In this document: piece after piece, positions 50,966 to 61,400 of the stretch
How positions within the stretch are numbered: the stretch's first letter is position 1
How the letters are laid out: every line of letters begins with the position of its first letter
Assembly: GCF_007489275.1 (NCBI RefSeq)
Contig: NZ_VLNR01000028.1
Span: forward strand, 1-64,000
Direction of reading: 5' to 3'
DNA from: Aquimarina algiphila
GTDB lineage: Bacteria > Bacteroidota > Bacteroidia > Flavobacteriales > Flavobacteriaceae
Length of the DNA stretch: 64,000 nucleotides
Notes under the pieces: generated by a model
Told to the model about the DNA's origin: nothing
The model's database searches: none
What the model saw: the letters and a program-made list of their open reading frames with translations, nothing else
Program-made: the position numbers and the translations under genes

Positions 50966-51325
50966 TTACGCACTTTTTGCATTCAATTCTAGCTCTATCT
51001 CTACTTCTAATAGCTCTATCGCTCTTGCTCGTTCTCTTTCCTGAATTCGTATTTCTTCTACGGATAGTTCTTTTTTCACAGTCGATTTCTTCTTTGAAGT
51101 ATCTCCTGAAGTACTTTTAGCATCACGATTCAATAATCGATATAGAAGCTCATCCGCTTCTTGCGCTTTTACATCAGCTTTACTAAAGCCTTTGGATTCA
51201 TTTTTAATTACTTCAAAGGCTTGAAGCGGATCAAGCTTTTTTTTGGTTCTTACCAAAATTTCTTCCTGATTCTGGATCTCAACTGTTTTCAGGTCTTTTA
51301 CTTTTGTGTCTTTTGTTTTGTACAT
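50966..51325 (-). CDS. Small charged hypothetical protein
   Basis: This 119-residue helical protein is rich in Lys and Glu (EIRIQERERARAIELLEVEI), with no TM or signal. It lies 3 bases from the next upstream gene and 18 bases from the next downstream gene. It may be a small accessory or scaffolding protein. There is no further clue. Confidence 0.5.
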   Translation of the reverse strand: MYKTKDTKVKDLKTVEIQNQEEILVRTKKKLDPLQAFEVIKNESKGFSKADVKAQEADELLYRLLNRDAKSTSGDTSKKKSTVKKELSVEEIRIQERERARAIELLEVEIELELNAKSA

Positions 51326-51328
51326 AAT

Positions 51329-51673
51329 TTAAAGTGTATGATCGATTGAAAATTCTTGTTTATATAATGTTGTCAAACTCAAAAAGAAATCATTCGCTTC
51401 TTCCTGATCCGAATAATGAATAGAACAATTTTGAGGAGTACCATCCATATCAAAACATTCGTAACGATAACATTGTATTGGGCGATCAACATTGCTAATA
51501 TCAATTGTTGTCCATCTTAGGATTCTGGTTTTTTTATGCATTGGTGATTCCATAATTCTGAAATCTCTACAATGTTCCAAGCATTCCTTATTAATCACGA
51601 CAGCTCTATTCATAATAGCATTGATGATATGTTTCTCAATATTTTGGATTTTCTTAGCGGTCTTCTTTTTCAT
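51329..51673 (-). CDS. Small hypothetical protein with conserved aromatic/cysteine core
   Basis: This 114-residue protein has a lysine-rich start and a beta-rich core (RWTTIDISNVDRPIQCYRYE, then DMDGTPQNCSIHYSDQEEAN). It overlaps the VWA-like gene by 4 bases (ATGA-type coupling). No family is recognised. Confidence 0.5.
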   Translation of the reverse strand: MKKKTAKKIQNIEKHIINAIMNRAVVINKECLEHCRDFRIMESPMHKKTRILRWTTIDISNVDRPIQCYRYECFDMDGTPQNCSIHYSDQEEANDFFLSLTTLYKQEFSIDHTL

Positions 51674-52689
51674 TTCTTATTGATTTGTGCGGTGTAATCC
51701 TCTATAACCTCAGTGACTTCATTAACTGCTCCATTCATAGAATAACTCTGTTCAAAAACAGCATAATGGTCTTGCTCCTTTCGTATTTCTTTTACAAAAT
51801 CTTTACCCATATTCCCCTTTAATGATCCCAACCCATCGGGTATATTTAGACCAAAATGATCACTCAATGCTATAAGTGCTTTAAATCCTCTATAGCGAAA
51901 ATATCTTGGGTCACTTGTCATCAATAACAATTGGTTTTTATCCAACCTATCCTGAAATCGTTTGATCCGAATGACACCCATAGCTACGTTGCCTTTAAAT
52001 GAGGTTCCTAATAGCGCATTCACTTCTACTGCCACTCCTCGTATCTCCATAAATTCCACCAATTCAGCACACGCCAAACCGACATATAAAAGTTCATCTC
52101 CTTTTACGTTGGCATTACCTCCTGCCATTAGATACAAGCTCAATGCTGGATAAGAAGATTTTCTATCTTTGAAATAGGCAAATACACTTTTTACCGCAGT
52201 CGTTTTATTTGAGGTATCTAATTCTATTTGGAGTTGGCTAATGGCATTGTCAATTGGAATTTTTGATCCCGTAGGTTGTAATCGATATAATCCCATTGCT
52301 GCACGATCAAATGAGAAAACACCTAAACCTCTATCATTATATGCCACTTTCGGTTTTGAAAGGATTTGGTTATCCATAAGTTTTATGTACTCGGATAACT
52401 TGTCTTTGATCTTTGGTTGAATTGTCCGCAATAGTTCCATTCCAAGAAAGTATCTATGTTCATTCAATTCACTCACATCTTTTGGGATTGGAGATCCATA
52501 CCAATTACTACCTCTTTTAATTGATGAAGCTGTTGTTTCATTCATCCTTTTCAACACCTCACGATTATCTTCATTCAAGGAAGCAGCTTGTGCATCTACA
52601 AAGTCATTAAATCCCTGTACGCTATCGAAATAAGAATAATAGGTGGTTCTTCTTCCTCGTTTTTTAGTATGTATTTTAGTTAAACCCAT
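51670..52689 (-). CDS. VWA-like (CobT-type) partner of MoxR ATPase
   Basis: This 339-residue protein follows a MoxR/CobS-like ATPase by 4 bases, the usual pairing of AAA+ and von Willebrand A proteins. Its C-terminal half has a VWA-like alternation: YPALSLYLMAGGNANVKGDE, LLYVGLACAELVEFMEIRGV, KRFQDRLDKNQLLLMTSDPR. The DxSxS metal site expected at the first strand is replaced by MAGGN, so metal binding is doubtful. The pair may remodel protein complexes during replication or assembly. The identification rests on context plus pattern. Confidence 0.55.
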   Translation of the reverse strand: MGLTKIHTKKRGRRTTYYSYFDSVQGFNDFVDAQAASLNEDNREVLKRMNETTASSIKRGSNWYGSPIPKDVSELNEHRYFLGMELLRTIQPKIKDKLSEYIKLMDNQILSKPKVAYNDRGLGVFSFDRAAMGLYRLQPTGSKIPIDNAISQLQIELDTSNKTTAVKSVFAYFKDRKSSYPALSLYLMAGGNANVKGDELLYVGLACAELVEFMEIRGVAVEVNALLGTSFKGNVAMGVIRIKRFQDRLDKNQLLLMTSDPRYFRYRGFKALIALSDHFGLNIPDGLGSLKGNMGKDFVKEIRKEQDHYAVFEQSYSMNGAVNEVTEVIEDYTAQINKK

Positions 52690-52693
52690 AAGC

Positions 52694-53650
52694 TTATCCT
52701 AACCTCTTTTTGTACTCAGTCTTAAATTCATTTAACATCACAACCCCTTTGTATGAGTTTAGAAAACCTTCCAGATTCACATCAAGTTTGATTTTCTTCG
52801 CCTTATCAGGATTCATCACCATAAAGTAGCTTTCTAAAGCATCCTTTAAGGTTTTACCATTTGGGACTTTGCGATAAGGTTTGCCATGTTCGTCTTTTAG
52901 TCCAGTAGCTCTTTTCATCTCAAGCTCATAAGCTCGTTCCATATTGAGCATTGTTCTTAAAGTCATTATATCTTCAGTATCATCATCGCCTAATTCTTTT
53001 CCTTCATGGAATAATATGGCTTTACGTATTTTAATACATATATCTGCTACTGGAGCATAGACTAATTGACGTTCTAACACTTCATTAAACCCAATCCTAT
53101 AGATGCATCCGCTAAAGCGATCTAAAAGGGATGCATCCTGTTTATTGTTGCCTACATAATTCCCACTTGCTCCTTTCCCAATGACATTTCCAGTTGCAAT
53201 GCAGCCAAAGTCATGATGTTTTACAATAGGCTCATTAAGACCGTTAAAAATGATTGCATCAGGTTTTGAACTCTTAGCCAATGCATCATTTAACAACCCT
53301 GCTGTATTAGCATCTAATTTTGGCATCTCATCAAGGATTATTATTTTTCCATCCCTCCAAGCTTCAATAAGCGCACCCTCTTTATATCCCGAAATTGTCT
53401 GACCGCCCTTAATATCAATTGGTGATGTCCATTGATTACAATTCACTACTACAAAAGGCAATGCTTTCTTATCATTTTCAGTTCTTCCGAATAGGGCATA
53501 GGCTACTTTTTCTCCCAACGTGGTTTTACCTGTTCCGGCACTTCCTACCAGAAATACATTGTTTCCGCTACTCAAATCATCCAATACCTTCATAAAATTT
53601 GGGATCTGCTTGATCTCTGGAATATCTAAGGTGTATGTTCTTCTTTTCAT
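52694..53650 (-). CDS. MoxR/CobS-like AAA+ ATPase
   Basis: This 318-residue AAA+ protein has Walker A GSAGTGKTTLGEK (about 36-48), the pre-sensor VNCNQWTSPIDIKGGQTISG, and Walker B KIIILDEMPKLDANTAG (about 98-114). A sensor-1 stretch IATGNVIGKG and an arginine-bearing LLDRFSGCIYRIGF follow. This is the AAA_5/MoxR clade, which works with VWA partners to load metals or remodel proteins. Phages and plasmids carry such pairs. Here the partner gene follows directly. Confidence 0.8.
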   Translation of the reverse strand: MKRRTYTLDIPEIKQIPNFMKVLDDLSSGNNVFLVGSAGTGKTTLGEKVAYALFGRTENDKKALPFVVVNCNQWTSPIDIKGGQTISGYKEGALIEAWRDGKIIILDEMPKLDANTAGLLNDALAKSSKPDAIIFNGLNEPIVKHHDFGCIATGNVIGKGASGNYVGNNKQDASLLDRFSGCIYRIGFNEVLERQLVYAPVADICIKIRKAILFHEGKELGDDDTEDIMTLRTMLNMERAYELEMKRATGLKDEHGKPYRKVPNGKTLKDALESYFMVMNPDKAKKIKLDVNLEGFLNSYKGVVMLNEFKTEYKKRLG

Positions 53651-53683
53651 ATCATTTTATTAACTGTTGTTTGCTACTAATCT

Positions 53684-56600
53684 TTAAGCGGTTTGAAGAC
53701 TATGATATAGCCTTAACTGATCCAGTACTTCATCAATAGCATTAATTTCCTCTATCATATCTTCATAGGCAGTTCTACCTAAATCCTCCTCGTTATACCT
53801 TCCAAAAACAAATTCAGGATTGCCATCTTCGTGGGGATTATTAGTGATAAAGAATCCCAAAGTATCTTTGGCTTCGTATAGCGCTTGCTTTGATGCTTCT
53901 TCTACGATAGTCTCAAATTCTTTCTCTACTGGAGTACCACTAATTGCTTGCTTCCATGCTCTATACGGAATCACCACATTCTTGAAAATGGGAATAAGTG
54001 AATAGTTGTATTTCTCTTTATCACTAAGGGGTCGGGTATAGGATACAGTACCAAAAGTATACTTCGTGTCCCCTGGTTCTTTGTACTCTTTGAATCCTGT
54101 AATTGGATTGCTTCCTTGCCCGTATGGTCTGCCCAATTCATAGGAATAGTTACCTTCGGATTGTTTTGTATTTCGATCCCAATCTTTTTGATTTTCAACT
54201 TCCCAATCTTCTAACTCTTTCGCTTTGCCTAAAAATTGTAAACCATAAGTATTCAATTGTTTTAGAAATGCGCTTAAGTTCTTCAGATGAAGTACTCCCG
54301 TCATTTCACCTCCATTTTGAACAAAGTCTGGTAATTCATCCTCAGTCTGACCTTCCGCCCTTCGAATTAATTCACGTAATTTGGGATCTATTGCCATCTT
54401 ATAATTCTCCACTTTATGGATATATACCTGTAAATAATTCTCACCAATACGTTTGAAGCGAAGCTGATCCTTTTGATCTGAAAAGAACTCATCTGTAGAA
54501 AGACCAACAATAATGTTAAATGCTTCCGAAATAGGCAACAAGGCTTTATTCACACCATCTTTACCAAATTCCTTATCCATCAGAATACCATTTTTAATGA
54601 TACCTGTTTTTGTATTGTATTTAACTAGTTTGTTTTCTCCTCCAATTGCTTGGGATGCAGCAACAATATTTTCAGTTAGAATGTGCCTTTGTTCTCGTTT
54701 GGATGATGCCTTTTTTATCAGTTCATTCCATTCTATTGGAATTTGTTTACGTTCTTCTTCTGAAATATCACTACTCTGTGTATAAATCAAGCTTATATAT
54801 GCGTGTTCTTCAGGTTGCAATGAATATGAGATAAGTCTACGGGAATCTGCAACTGCAAATCGTAATTGTATGTTGCCGTAGGTGTATGGATTTTTGGCAG
54901 ATGTACCTAACGAAATACCTAAAAACATGCCCCAAGAGGGTTCTTTAGTAGGATTCAAAAATGGTATTTTCAATACTTGTCCGATATCAAAATACCCTAC
55001 ATACTTTACAATTTGTTTTTTGACATATTCTAACTTTTGTAGGTATTCATTTACTGCACTTAATTTTTCTTCGATCAATTCTTGCAGCTTTTCTCGGTCA
55101 TTCGCTATTTTTTCATTTTCATCATCATCTTTTCCACTTCCTATATCAGGTAAATCCTTCAATTCTTCCCGAAGCTTATGAACAACTTCCATTCGTTTCT
55201 CTCTGCGTTCTTCTATGAGTAATGGGAATTTCTCATTGATGTCGTTCACAAGTTCCGCACGTACTTGTTGCGGTTTTCTTCCATCCAATGCTTTAGTGAT
55301 ACGATTTTCTACATCTTGCTTGGTTAAGGGACGTTTTAAATTATTCACAATACTTACCTCTCGAACGGTATCTTTTCCAAATGGAGTATTCCCACCATTT
55401 CCTTGTTTGAATAAGTATCTTTTTTTAATCTCAGCATCTAAAGGAAGAAATTCCGTTTCTAAATCATACGTTCCTTGTTGTTTTTCAAGCTTGATCTGGT
55501 GATCATAGCGCTCCAATAAAACATTGTATAGATTATCCTGATCTTCTACTAACAGTAAACCTGCACGTCCTGTAAGCTGTCTTATAGCTCCTTCTTTGCC
55601 ATCATTACGTTCATAGTATTTTGTGCCTGTCTTTCTATCTGTTACTCTATGATAGGTAGGATGCCCTAATTTTGACATCATTTCAGGGTTTTCATTGATC
55701 CATTGCCAAGCAACTTTATCTCCGTATTTATTTAAGAAATCCGCACTTTTAAGAGTATCATCATTGGTATTTTGAGATCCTGTAGTATTCGCATCCAAAG
55801 ACTTTAATTTTGCCTTCAACATCGTCATCAATCTGCGCTCTGTTGGGATGTCACTTGTAATATAGTAGTACTCAGGTAAATTTACCTGACCAGTTCTGTT
55901 AATGCGCCCTCTCTTTTGTACTTCAATGTTTATGTCTAACTCAAACTGATGAATTACCATTGCACGTTGTCGTTGATCTGCAAAATCTTCAGAAGCGTGA
56001 GCGGATTGTCCTGTACTTCCACTTTGATTAATGAGTAGTACATCATACTCACCAGAGTTGAACAATCGAAATGATTTCTCTGAATCACTTCTAAAAGATG
56101 ACACTACTACGTCATCGCCATTATAGCGCACTTTTTGATTTCTTCCTGTAACTTCGACTACTTTAAAATGCTCATCATCATGACCTCCTAAATAGGACGG
56201 TTTCTTTTCATTCTCTATTAACTGAATAAGTTGGTCAATAGGTGAAATACTTAGTCCTGAACTTTCTAAAAGCATCGCTTTTTTAATCCTGGTATATTCT
56301 TCTTGCCCTTTTCTTGATAATTCCTCAACGGCTATCCGTTGCCTGCTTTTTTTACCATCGATAGCTGTATAGCTGTAGTAAAAAATACTATCCAATCCTT
56401 TAATCAGGGTTCGTACAAAATCCAGTTCCTCTTTGGGTATGACATCTCCACTTGAGAGATTCAAATCTTTTAGAAAAGCACCCATAGTGGATTTAAAAGC
56501 AATCACTACCTTCTTATCTTCTCTTAAAAGCGATACTGTTTTTTTTGCTACTTCCTCGACTTTCAAAGCAAAAAGCATCTGGTCTACTATATTGAATACT

Positions 56601-58012
56601 CTTGAGAAATAAGGAGCTTGTTTTACACCTAAGCCTTTAGGTTTATTATCCATTCTCTCCCCTTGAGCTTTTGCATCTGCATGAATTAATGCCAGTACAG
56701 GAGCGACATATTCTTCTTCAAATCGAACCACTTCATTCATCAAATTGATAATCCGATTTACACTTGCTCTATTCTTACTTCGGCTTGGTTCTTCATCTAA
56801 GGTGATATACTCAACTTTAATACCTTCGTTGGAACGCTGCCTTCTGATAAGTTGACCACTTTCTGCAAGGTTAGATGCTACAATTTCTTGAAGGGCTAAT
56901 CCTCCTGTACGCATAGAGGTTACAAATGCGCCATCCTTTAGTCCTGTTTCGGAAATAGCTGTCTTTTTTCCATAGAAGGGCATTACTTCTGGATACTTGG
57001 CAAAAGTTGCGCTTAAAAAACAACAAGAATATGTTTTAGGAAGTACCCTACGCATCCAATTTCCTATGATAGAATCAAATCCTCCAGCACTATGCGATTC
57101 ATCCAAAATGAACACTACTTTTTTATAGCGTTTACTTCCTTCGATTCCACTCTCACATATACTTTCTATCCAAGAACGTTTATAATAACTAGCAGATTGA
57201 ACCTGACTATAGGTTGTAAAAACCATATCATATCCGCTTGGTAAATAATCTATATTCTCATAAATGGTTACCGTTGGTGTAGCTTCAGGGTCAGGTAATT
57301 TTTTACCCATTCTTTTATGCCATTCTATCGATTCTAAACTTTCAGTAGCTAGAGTCTTAGAAGTAGTAAGTAATTCCTCTTGAGCTTTGCCCGATAATGG
57401 TGTAAATACTACATTTCCATCTGCATCTTTTACTTTTGCTCCTGAATCAGAACTAGAATTGACAATAAAAGGTTGGATATCGTCAAAACCTATATTCTTT
57501 AAATCCCGATACATATCTGTAAATAAACTAGGGCTTTTGGTAAAGAAAATTGGTAAATACCCTTGCATTACCGCGTGACGAATAACGGCTGCTGCTTGCC
57601 TGCCTTTTCCAATTCCCGTTTGATCTCCAATGATAATTCCTTGTTGGCGTTCAAACTGTTTAAGGTATAACGCTACTGCATCAACCTGTTCCGCAGCAAA
57701 AGCTTTCCATAAGGTTGCTGTAGATATATATTTTAACTCATTCCGAACATAATTGTCAATGTTCCCTTTTTCCTTTACAATACGGTTCAGTGCCTTTTGA
57801 ACTTCAAAAGCCATATTTCTAGGGATGAGAGTATCCATTTTAAAACTTGCATTTGATTTTGGTACATATGGAACAAGGGCGGTCTGATCCGCTGCCAGTT
57901 TTGCTACTTGGGCTGCATCCTGAGTGAATTGATCCTTTTCTTCCTGTAATTCGATATTCTCCATAATTCTTTTTTTAAAGGGCTTTCTTCTACTTTTTGC
58001 AGTACCCAGCAA
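53684..58012 (-). CDS. Strawberry-notch-type SF2 helicase/ATPase
   Basis: This very large SF2 protein has Walker A in IIGDQTGIGKGRQAA (about 124-138), a DExH box VFILDESHSAGG (about 300-311) and LSATFAK. The C-terminal helicase lobe has SGSTGQSAHAS and the arginine motif QKRGRINRTGQVNLPEYYYI (about 700-720), with insertions typical of SBNO-like proteins on phages and plasmids. The long C-terminal third (about 900-1440) is of unknown fold. The ATG at 57964 (MENIELQEEK) is the likelier start, since a 9-bp hairpin at 58008-58042 covers the longer start. It pairs with the upstream methyltransferase. Confidence 0.85.
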   Translation of the reverse strand: MLGTAKSRRKPFKKRIMENIELQEEKDQFTQDAAQVAKLAADQTALVPYVPKSNASFKMDTLIPRNMAFEVQKALNRIVKEKGNIDNYVRNELKYISTATLWKAFAAEQVDAVALYLKQFERQQGIIIGDQTGIGKGRQAAAVIRHAVMQGYLPIFFTKSPSLFTDMYRDLKNIGFDDIQPFIVNSSSDSGAKVKDADGNVVFTPLSGKAQEELLTTSKTLATESLESIEWHKRMGKKLPDPEATPTVTIYENIDYLPSGYDMVFTTYSQVQSASYYKRSWIESICESGIEGSKRYKKVVFILDESHSAGGFDSIIGNWMRRVLPKTYSCCFLSATFAKYPEVMPFYGKKTAISETGLKDGAFVTSMRTGGLALQEIVASNLAESGQLIRRQRSNEGIKVEYITLDEEPSRSKNRASVNRIINLMNEVVRFEEEYVAPVLALIHADAKAQGERMDNKPKGLGVKQAPYFSRVFNIVDQMLFALKVEEVAKKTVSLLREDKKVVIAFKSTMGAFLKDLNLSSGDVIPKEELDFVRTLIKGLDSIFYYSYTAIDGKKSRQRIAVEELSRKGQEEYTRIKKAMLLESSGLSISPIDQLIQLIENEKKPSYLGGHDDEHFKVVEVTGRNQKVRYNGDDVVVSSFRSDSEKSFRLFNSGEYDVLLINQSGSTGQSAHASEDFADQRQRAMVIHQFELDINIEVQKRGRINRTGQVNLPEYYYITSDIPTERRLMTMLKAKLKSLDANTTGSQNTNDDTLKSADFLNKYGDKVAWQWINENPEMMSKLGHPTYHRVTDRKTGTKYYERNDGKEGAIRQLTGRAGLLLVEDQDNLYNVLLERYDHQIKLEKQQGTYDLETEFLPLDAEIKKRYLFKQGNGGNTPFGKDTVREVSIVNNLKRPLTKQDVENRITKALDGRKPQQVRAELVNDINEKFPLLIEERREKRMEVVHKLREELKDLPDIGSGKDDDENEKIANDREKLQELIEEKLSAVNEYLQKLEYVKKQIVKYVGYFDIGQVLKIPFLNPTKEPSWGMFLGISLGTSAKNPYTYGNIQLRFAVADSRRLISYSLQPEEHAYISLIYTQSSDISEEERKQIPIEWNELIKKASSKREQRHILTENIVAASQAIGGENKLVKYNTKTGIIKNGILMDKEFGKDGVNKALLPISEAFNIIVGLSTDEFFSDQKDQLRFKRIGENYLQVYIHKVENYKMAIDPKLRELIRRAEGQTEDELPDFVQNGGEMTGVLHLKNLSAFLKQLNTYGLQFLGKAKELEDWEVENQKDWDRNTKQSEGNYSYELGRPYGQGSNPITGFKEYKEPGDTKYTFGTVSYTRPLSDKEKYNYSLIPIFKNVVIPYRAWKQAISGTPVEKEFETIVEEASKQALYEAKDTLGFFITNNPHEDGNPEFVFGRYNEEDLGRTAYEDMIEEINAIDEVLDQLRLYHSLQTA

Positions 58013-58042
58013 GTGACTCCATCTTCACCATCATCACTTGCT
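58008..58042 (-). promoter_or_regulatory. Hairpin before strawberry-notch gene
   Basis: AGCAAGTGA and TCACTTGCT form a perfect 9-bp stem with a 17-base loop, in the only sizeable gap between the two giant genes. There is no T-run, so it is more likely an mRNA processing or translation element than a terminator. It argues for the internal start at 57964. Confidence 0.45.
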
Positions 58043-58062
58043 ATGGGACTACTTATCTATGA

Positions 58063-58485
58063 TTACACGCTTTCAAATCTTGATAACACTTCTAAGTATC
58101 TACGTAAAGTGGTATCTGCATACATTTGGACAGCATCTTCTTTCTCCATTCCACCATACATTAATGAATCGTCTGGTACGGTATCGTCCAGATTACTCCA
58201 GTTTTCTTTAAGTGTCCACATAGCACTTTGCATTTTATCGTGGTACATTAGGAAATTTGCAATTTCATCCACCGTTCTACTATCCGTATAGACGGTTTCT
58301 AGGTATTCCTCAATAAGAGCAATTGGATCGTCTCCTTCAGCCATTGACCACGCTATTAAGTTGTGTAATCGGATAAAGATTCCCGTTTCGTGATCTTCAA
58401 AATTTTCAAAGGGTATTGGATTGCTGACCATAAAAAGGGTAGCACTTTCATCCGACGGCATTAATTGATTATTTAAAAATATCAT
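58063..58485 (-). CDS. Acidic hypothetical protein between giant genes
   Basis: This 140-residue acidic protein is helical in its C-terminal half (VDEIANFLMYHDKMQSAMWT, then DAVQMYADTTLRRYLEVLSR). It overlaps the end of the methyltransferase gene by 4 bases. No TM, signal or known motif is seen. It may be a partner or inhibitor of one of the two giant enzymes. Confidence 0.55.
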   Translation of the reverse strand: MIFLNNQLMPSDESATLFMVSNPIPFENFEDHETGIFIRLHNLIAWSMAEGDDPIALIEEYLETVYTDSRTVDEIANFLMYHDKMQSAMWTLKENWSNLDDTVPDDSLMYGGMEKEDAVQMYADTTLRRYLEVLSRFESV

Positions 58486-61400
58486 AGTCCTAATTCTATT
58501 TTAAGTTGTTGTATAATTATGTCAATGAGTTTTGGAGTATTAATGTGGGATTCGATACGTTCCCATAATTCAGGAAAACTTTCCACCATTTGCTCTATCA
58601 AAGGGTTTTCACTCTTTGTTGGAGCAATACCTTCTGGTGTTTCTTTTCTTCCATTAATAAGGATGAGCATTGTCTTGGTAACTGCGCCCTGCTTATTGTA
58701 CAGTTTATAGCTGTTCATATTGATAATATCATCGACATGATAATAGCGGTACAGCCAGTTGAAAAAAGGTTTGTATTTTTCTATATATCCATCCTGACCG
58801 AAATACACATGTCCCATAATGATGATAGCTGCCTTTCCTGTACCTTTTAAAGTATGTAAGGCGAGTCCTGCCATAAAATGCTCTAAGCGCATATGCTGTG
58901 CTACCCCAATTTGATTATTAAAGTATTTTTGTGTCCATCGTTCTTTATCAAACTTTGAATCGTCCCAACTGGCAAATGGTGGATTTGTAACCATTACATC
59001 AAAGGAGCGAGCCAGTTCTTCTGGAAAAGGTTCAGCAGCATTTAGGTGAGTAATCGTCTGAAACCTTTGTAACTCCAGAGAATATCTCCTACTCTTATCA
59101 ATTTCATTGACGTGGGTTTTTTCTGGATCTGCACCAAGTACCAACAAGCCATTTCCAGCACTAGGTTCAAAAATGCGTGTCGCATCAGACATTTGAGTAT
59201 ATTCAGCTACCATTGCACCTATAGGACAAGGTGTGGAATACTGCTTAAACAGTTCCTTGCTACTATCTGAATAAGCATAGGTAGGCTGCACGGTATTCCA
59301 AAACTCAACCATCTGCCCCAAGCGTTGTTCAAATGGAATAGGAAGGTTATAGATTTGCTTATACCATAAAAGCCAACTAAGCTCAACGGCTTCCCATAAA
59401 GCACCTAAATTGGGAGCGCCAGCTTCTTCTTTGACTGCTTCAATTTTCTTTTTGCTTAATCGTTCATTCTTGATATAGTGATCGTGCATAATTGCCACCA
59501 CTTTATCCAAATAATCAGGGTTCCACGACTTCTTTTCTTCGTCATTTTCAGCAGTCGCAAAGAAATCATCAATTAAAATTCTAGCTATTTTCCCTATAGG
59601 TTCATCAGGATAATTCTCCGCTATTCTACCTCCAAATAAATTGTTCAAAATAAAGTCACGAAAGTTGGCTATGTCACCCATATCAATGATATAGCCATAA
59701 TCTTTCGCTCTCATTAAAAACTCAAAAAACAACTCATCACGAAATACTTTATCCTCTTTGACTACGATCCACTCCAAATCTTCAGATTCTCTTTTTAAAG
59801 AAGTGATTCGGTCTAGCCTATGTATTCTGCTTAACTTACTTTTTCTATCATTTTTCCCTTCTAATGCCTTAATCTCCTTTTCAAGTATGTTTATCCAATG
59901 ATGTGACTCTTTATCTATCTTCTTATCCAGTTTGATTTTAGTAAGCTCATATCGGTAGTTCAATTCAAACACAGATACGTTTTCAATAAATGCCTGTTTG
60001 CCTGAAAAACCTATTGTAAATCCAAGTGAAGCAAATTTTTTCCGAATTTGCTCTGCTTCACTTGATTTTATAAAAAAGAATTCTTCTACGAATGATTTTT
60101 CAATTTGCTTTGGTATTTCTGACTCTTTAGCAGTTTCCTTTTTCTTCTGATCTTCTATATATCCTTCGATCAGTTCTTTGGAGTTATCAAGATCTTCAAT
60201 TTTATATTCGATGTCCCGATATAGTTCTTTGTCTTCTTTTTTGGATTTTGGCTTACCTGTTCTTGGATTGGTATGTACTAGTTGCTGTTTCTTAAAATCG
60301 GATTTTTCTTCTTGAATAATTTCCAGCGCTCTATCTAAATCTGCAATGGGTCGATACATATCGGCTGCATGCCACCAAGATTGTGTTTCCCTATCTTCAT
60401 CTATGATGTTCTGTAGTGGATAAACTCCTCTATAACCTGTATTGACATTTACATAAGGATAATTAGGATCTGTAGGAAAACCTAATTCTTCAAATAACTT
60501 TTCACCTCGTTTTTCCCACTCTCGAAGCATAGCAGATCTTGTTACCGAAAATCCATATTGATTTGGATGACCCATTTGAACCAATTCAAATAATTCTTTT
60601 GCATTCAATTCCGAAAGATTGTCATTCGAAGCTTCTAACAAGTACGGAGCGATTTCTTGAATCTTTTTAGCATCTTTTACATATAATCCAGAATTAAATA
60701 GCGCTATGACTCTGTGAGGAGTTAAGACATTGGGAATCGCTGTTCCATATCGTGTAATATCTGTGGTAACTGGATGCTTTTTTTCTATTTCAGTATTCTC
60801 TACATTTTCTTCAGGTACAACAACTTTATCAGGATTGGATAAGATATATCGAATCGCTTTTTTTAGTTTAGTCATCGACATTGTACTGCCACCATATATT
60901 ACACCTTCTTTTAAAGGCTTATGACCTGAAATAGCAATGCGATTCTTCTTAAGAATTTGAAAGGAGATTTCATCTCGATCAGAAGTGATTACAAGCCCGT
61001 GCGGTTCTGATTCATCTGGATAATAATTACGTTTGATACATTCAGGTCTTGAATTAATAAACTTTTCAAAATCCGTTACCGTTTTACCATCCAGTTTTGT
61101 CCAGGCTTGCTCTAATATATAACCAGAGCTGTGGGGAACTGTGAAAGGTGTGTATCCTAATGCTGCTGCATTTGAAAGGATCAAGTCTAAAAAAGTATTC
61201 CTGACAGCTTCTGGTTCTATATCATTTATCCAGTCTTTTTGATCATTTATAGTTTGTGTTACACTTTCTATAAATGTTACGTTATTTTCAATTGGCAAAG
61301 CTTCTTCTAGTTCTAGTCGAAAGGTGGCTATTATGGTTTCTGTTTCTCCTTCAGTATCAATCTCTAAATCAGTAAGCTTTTCAATCATCGATTGAACCGT

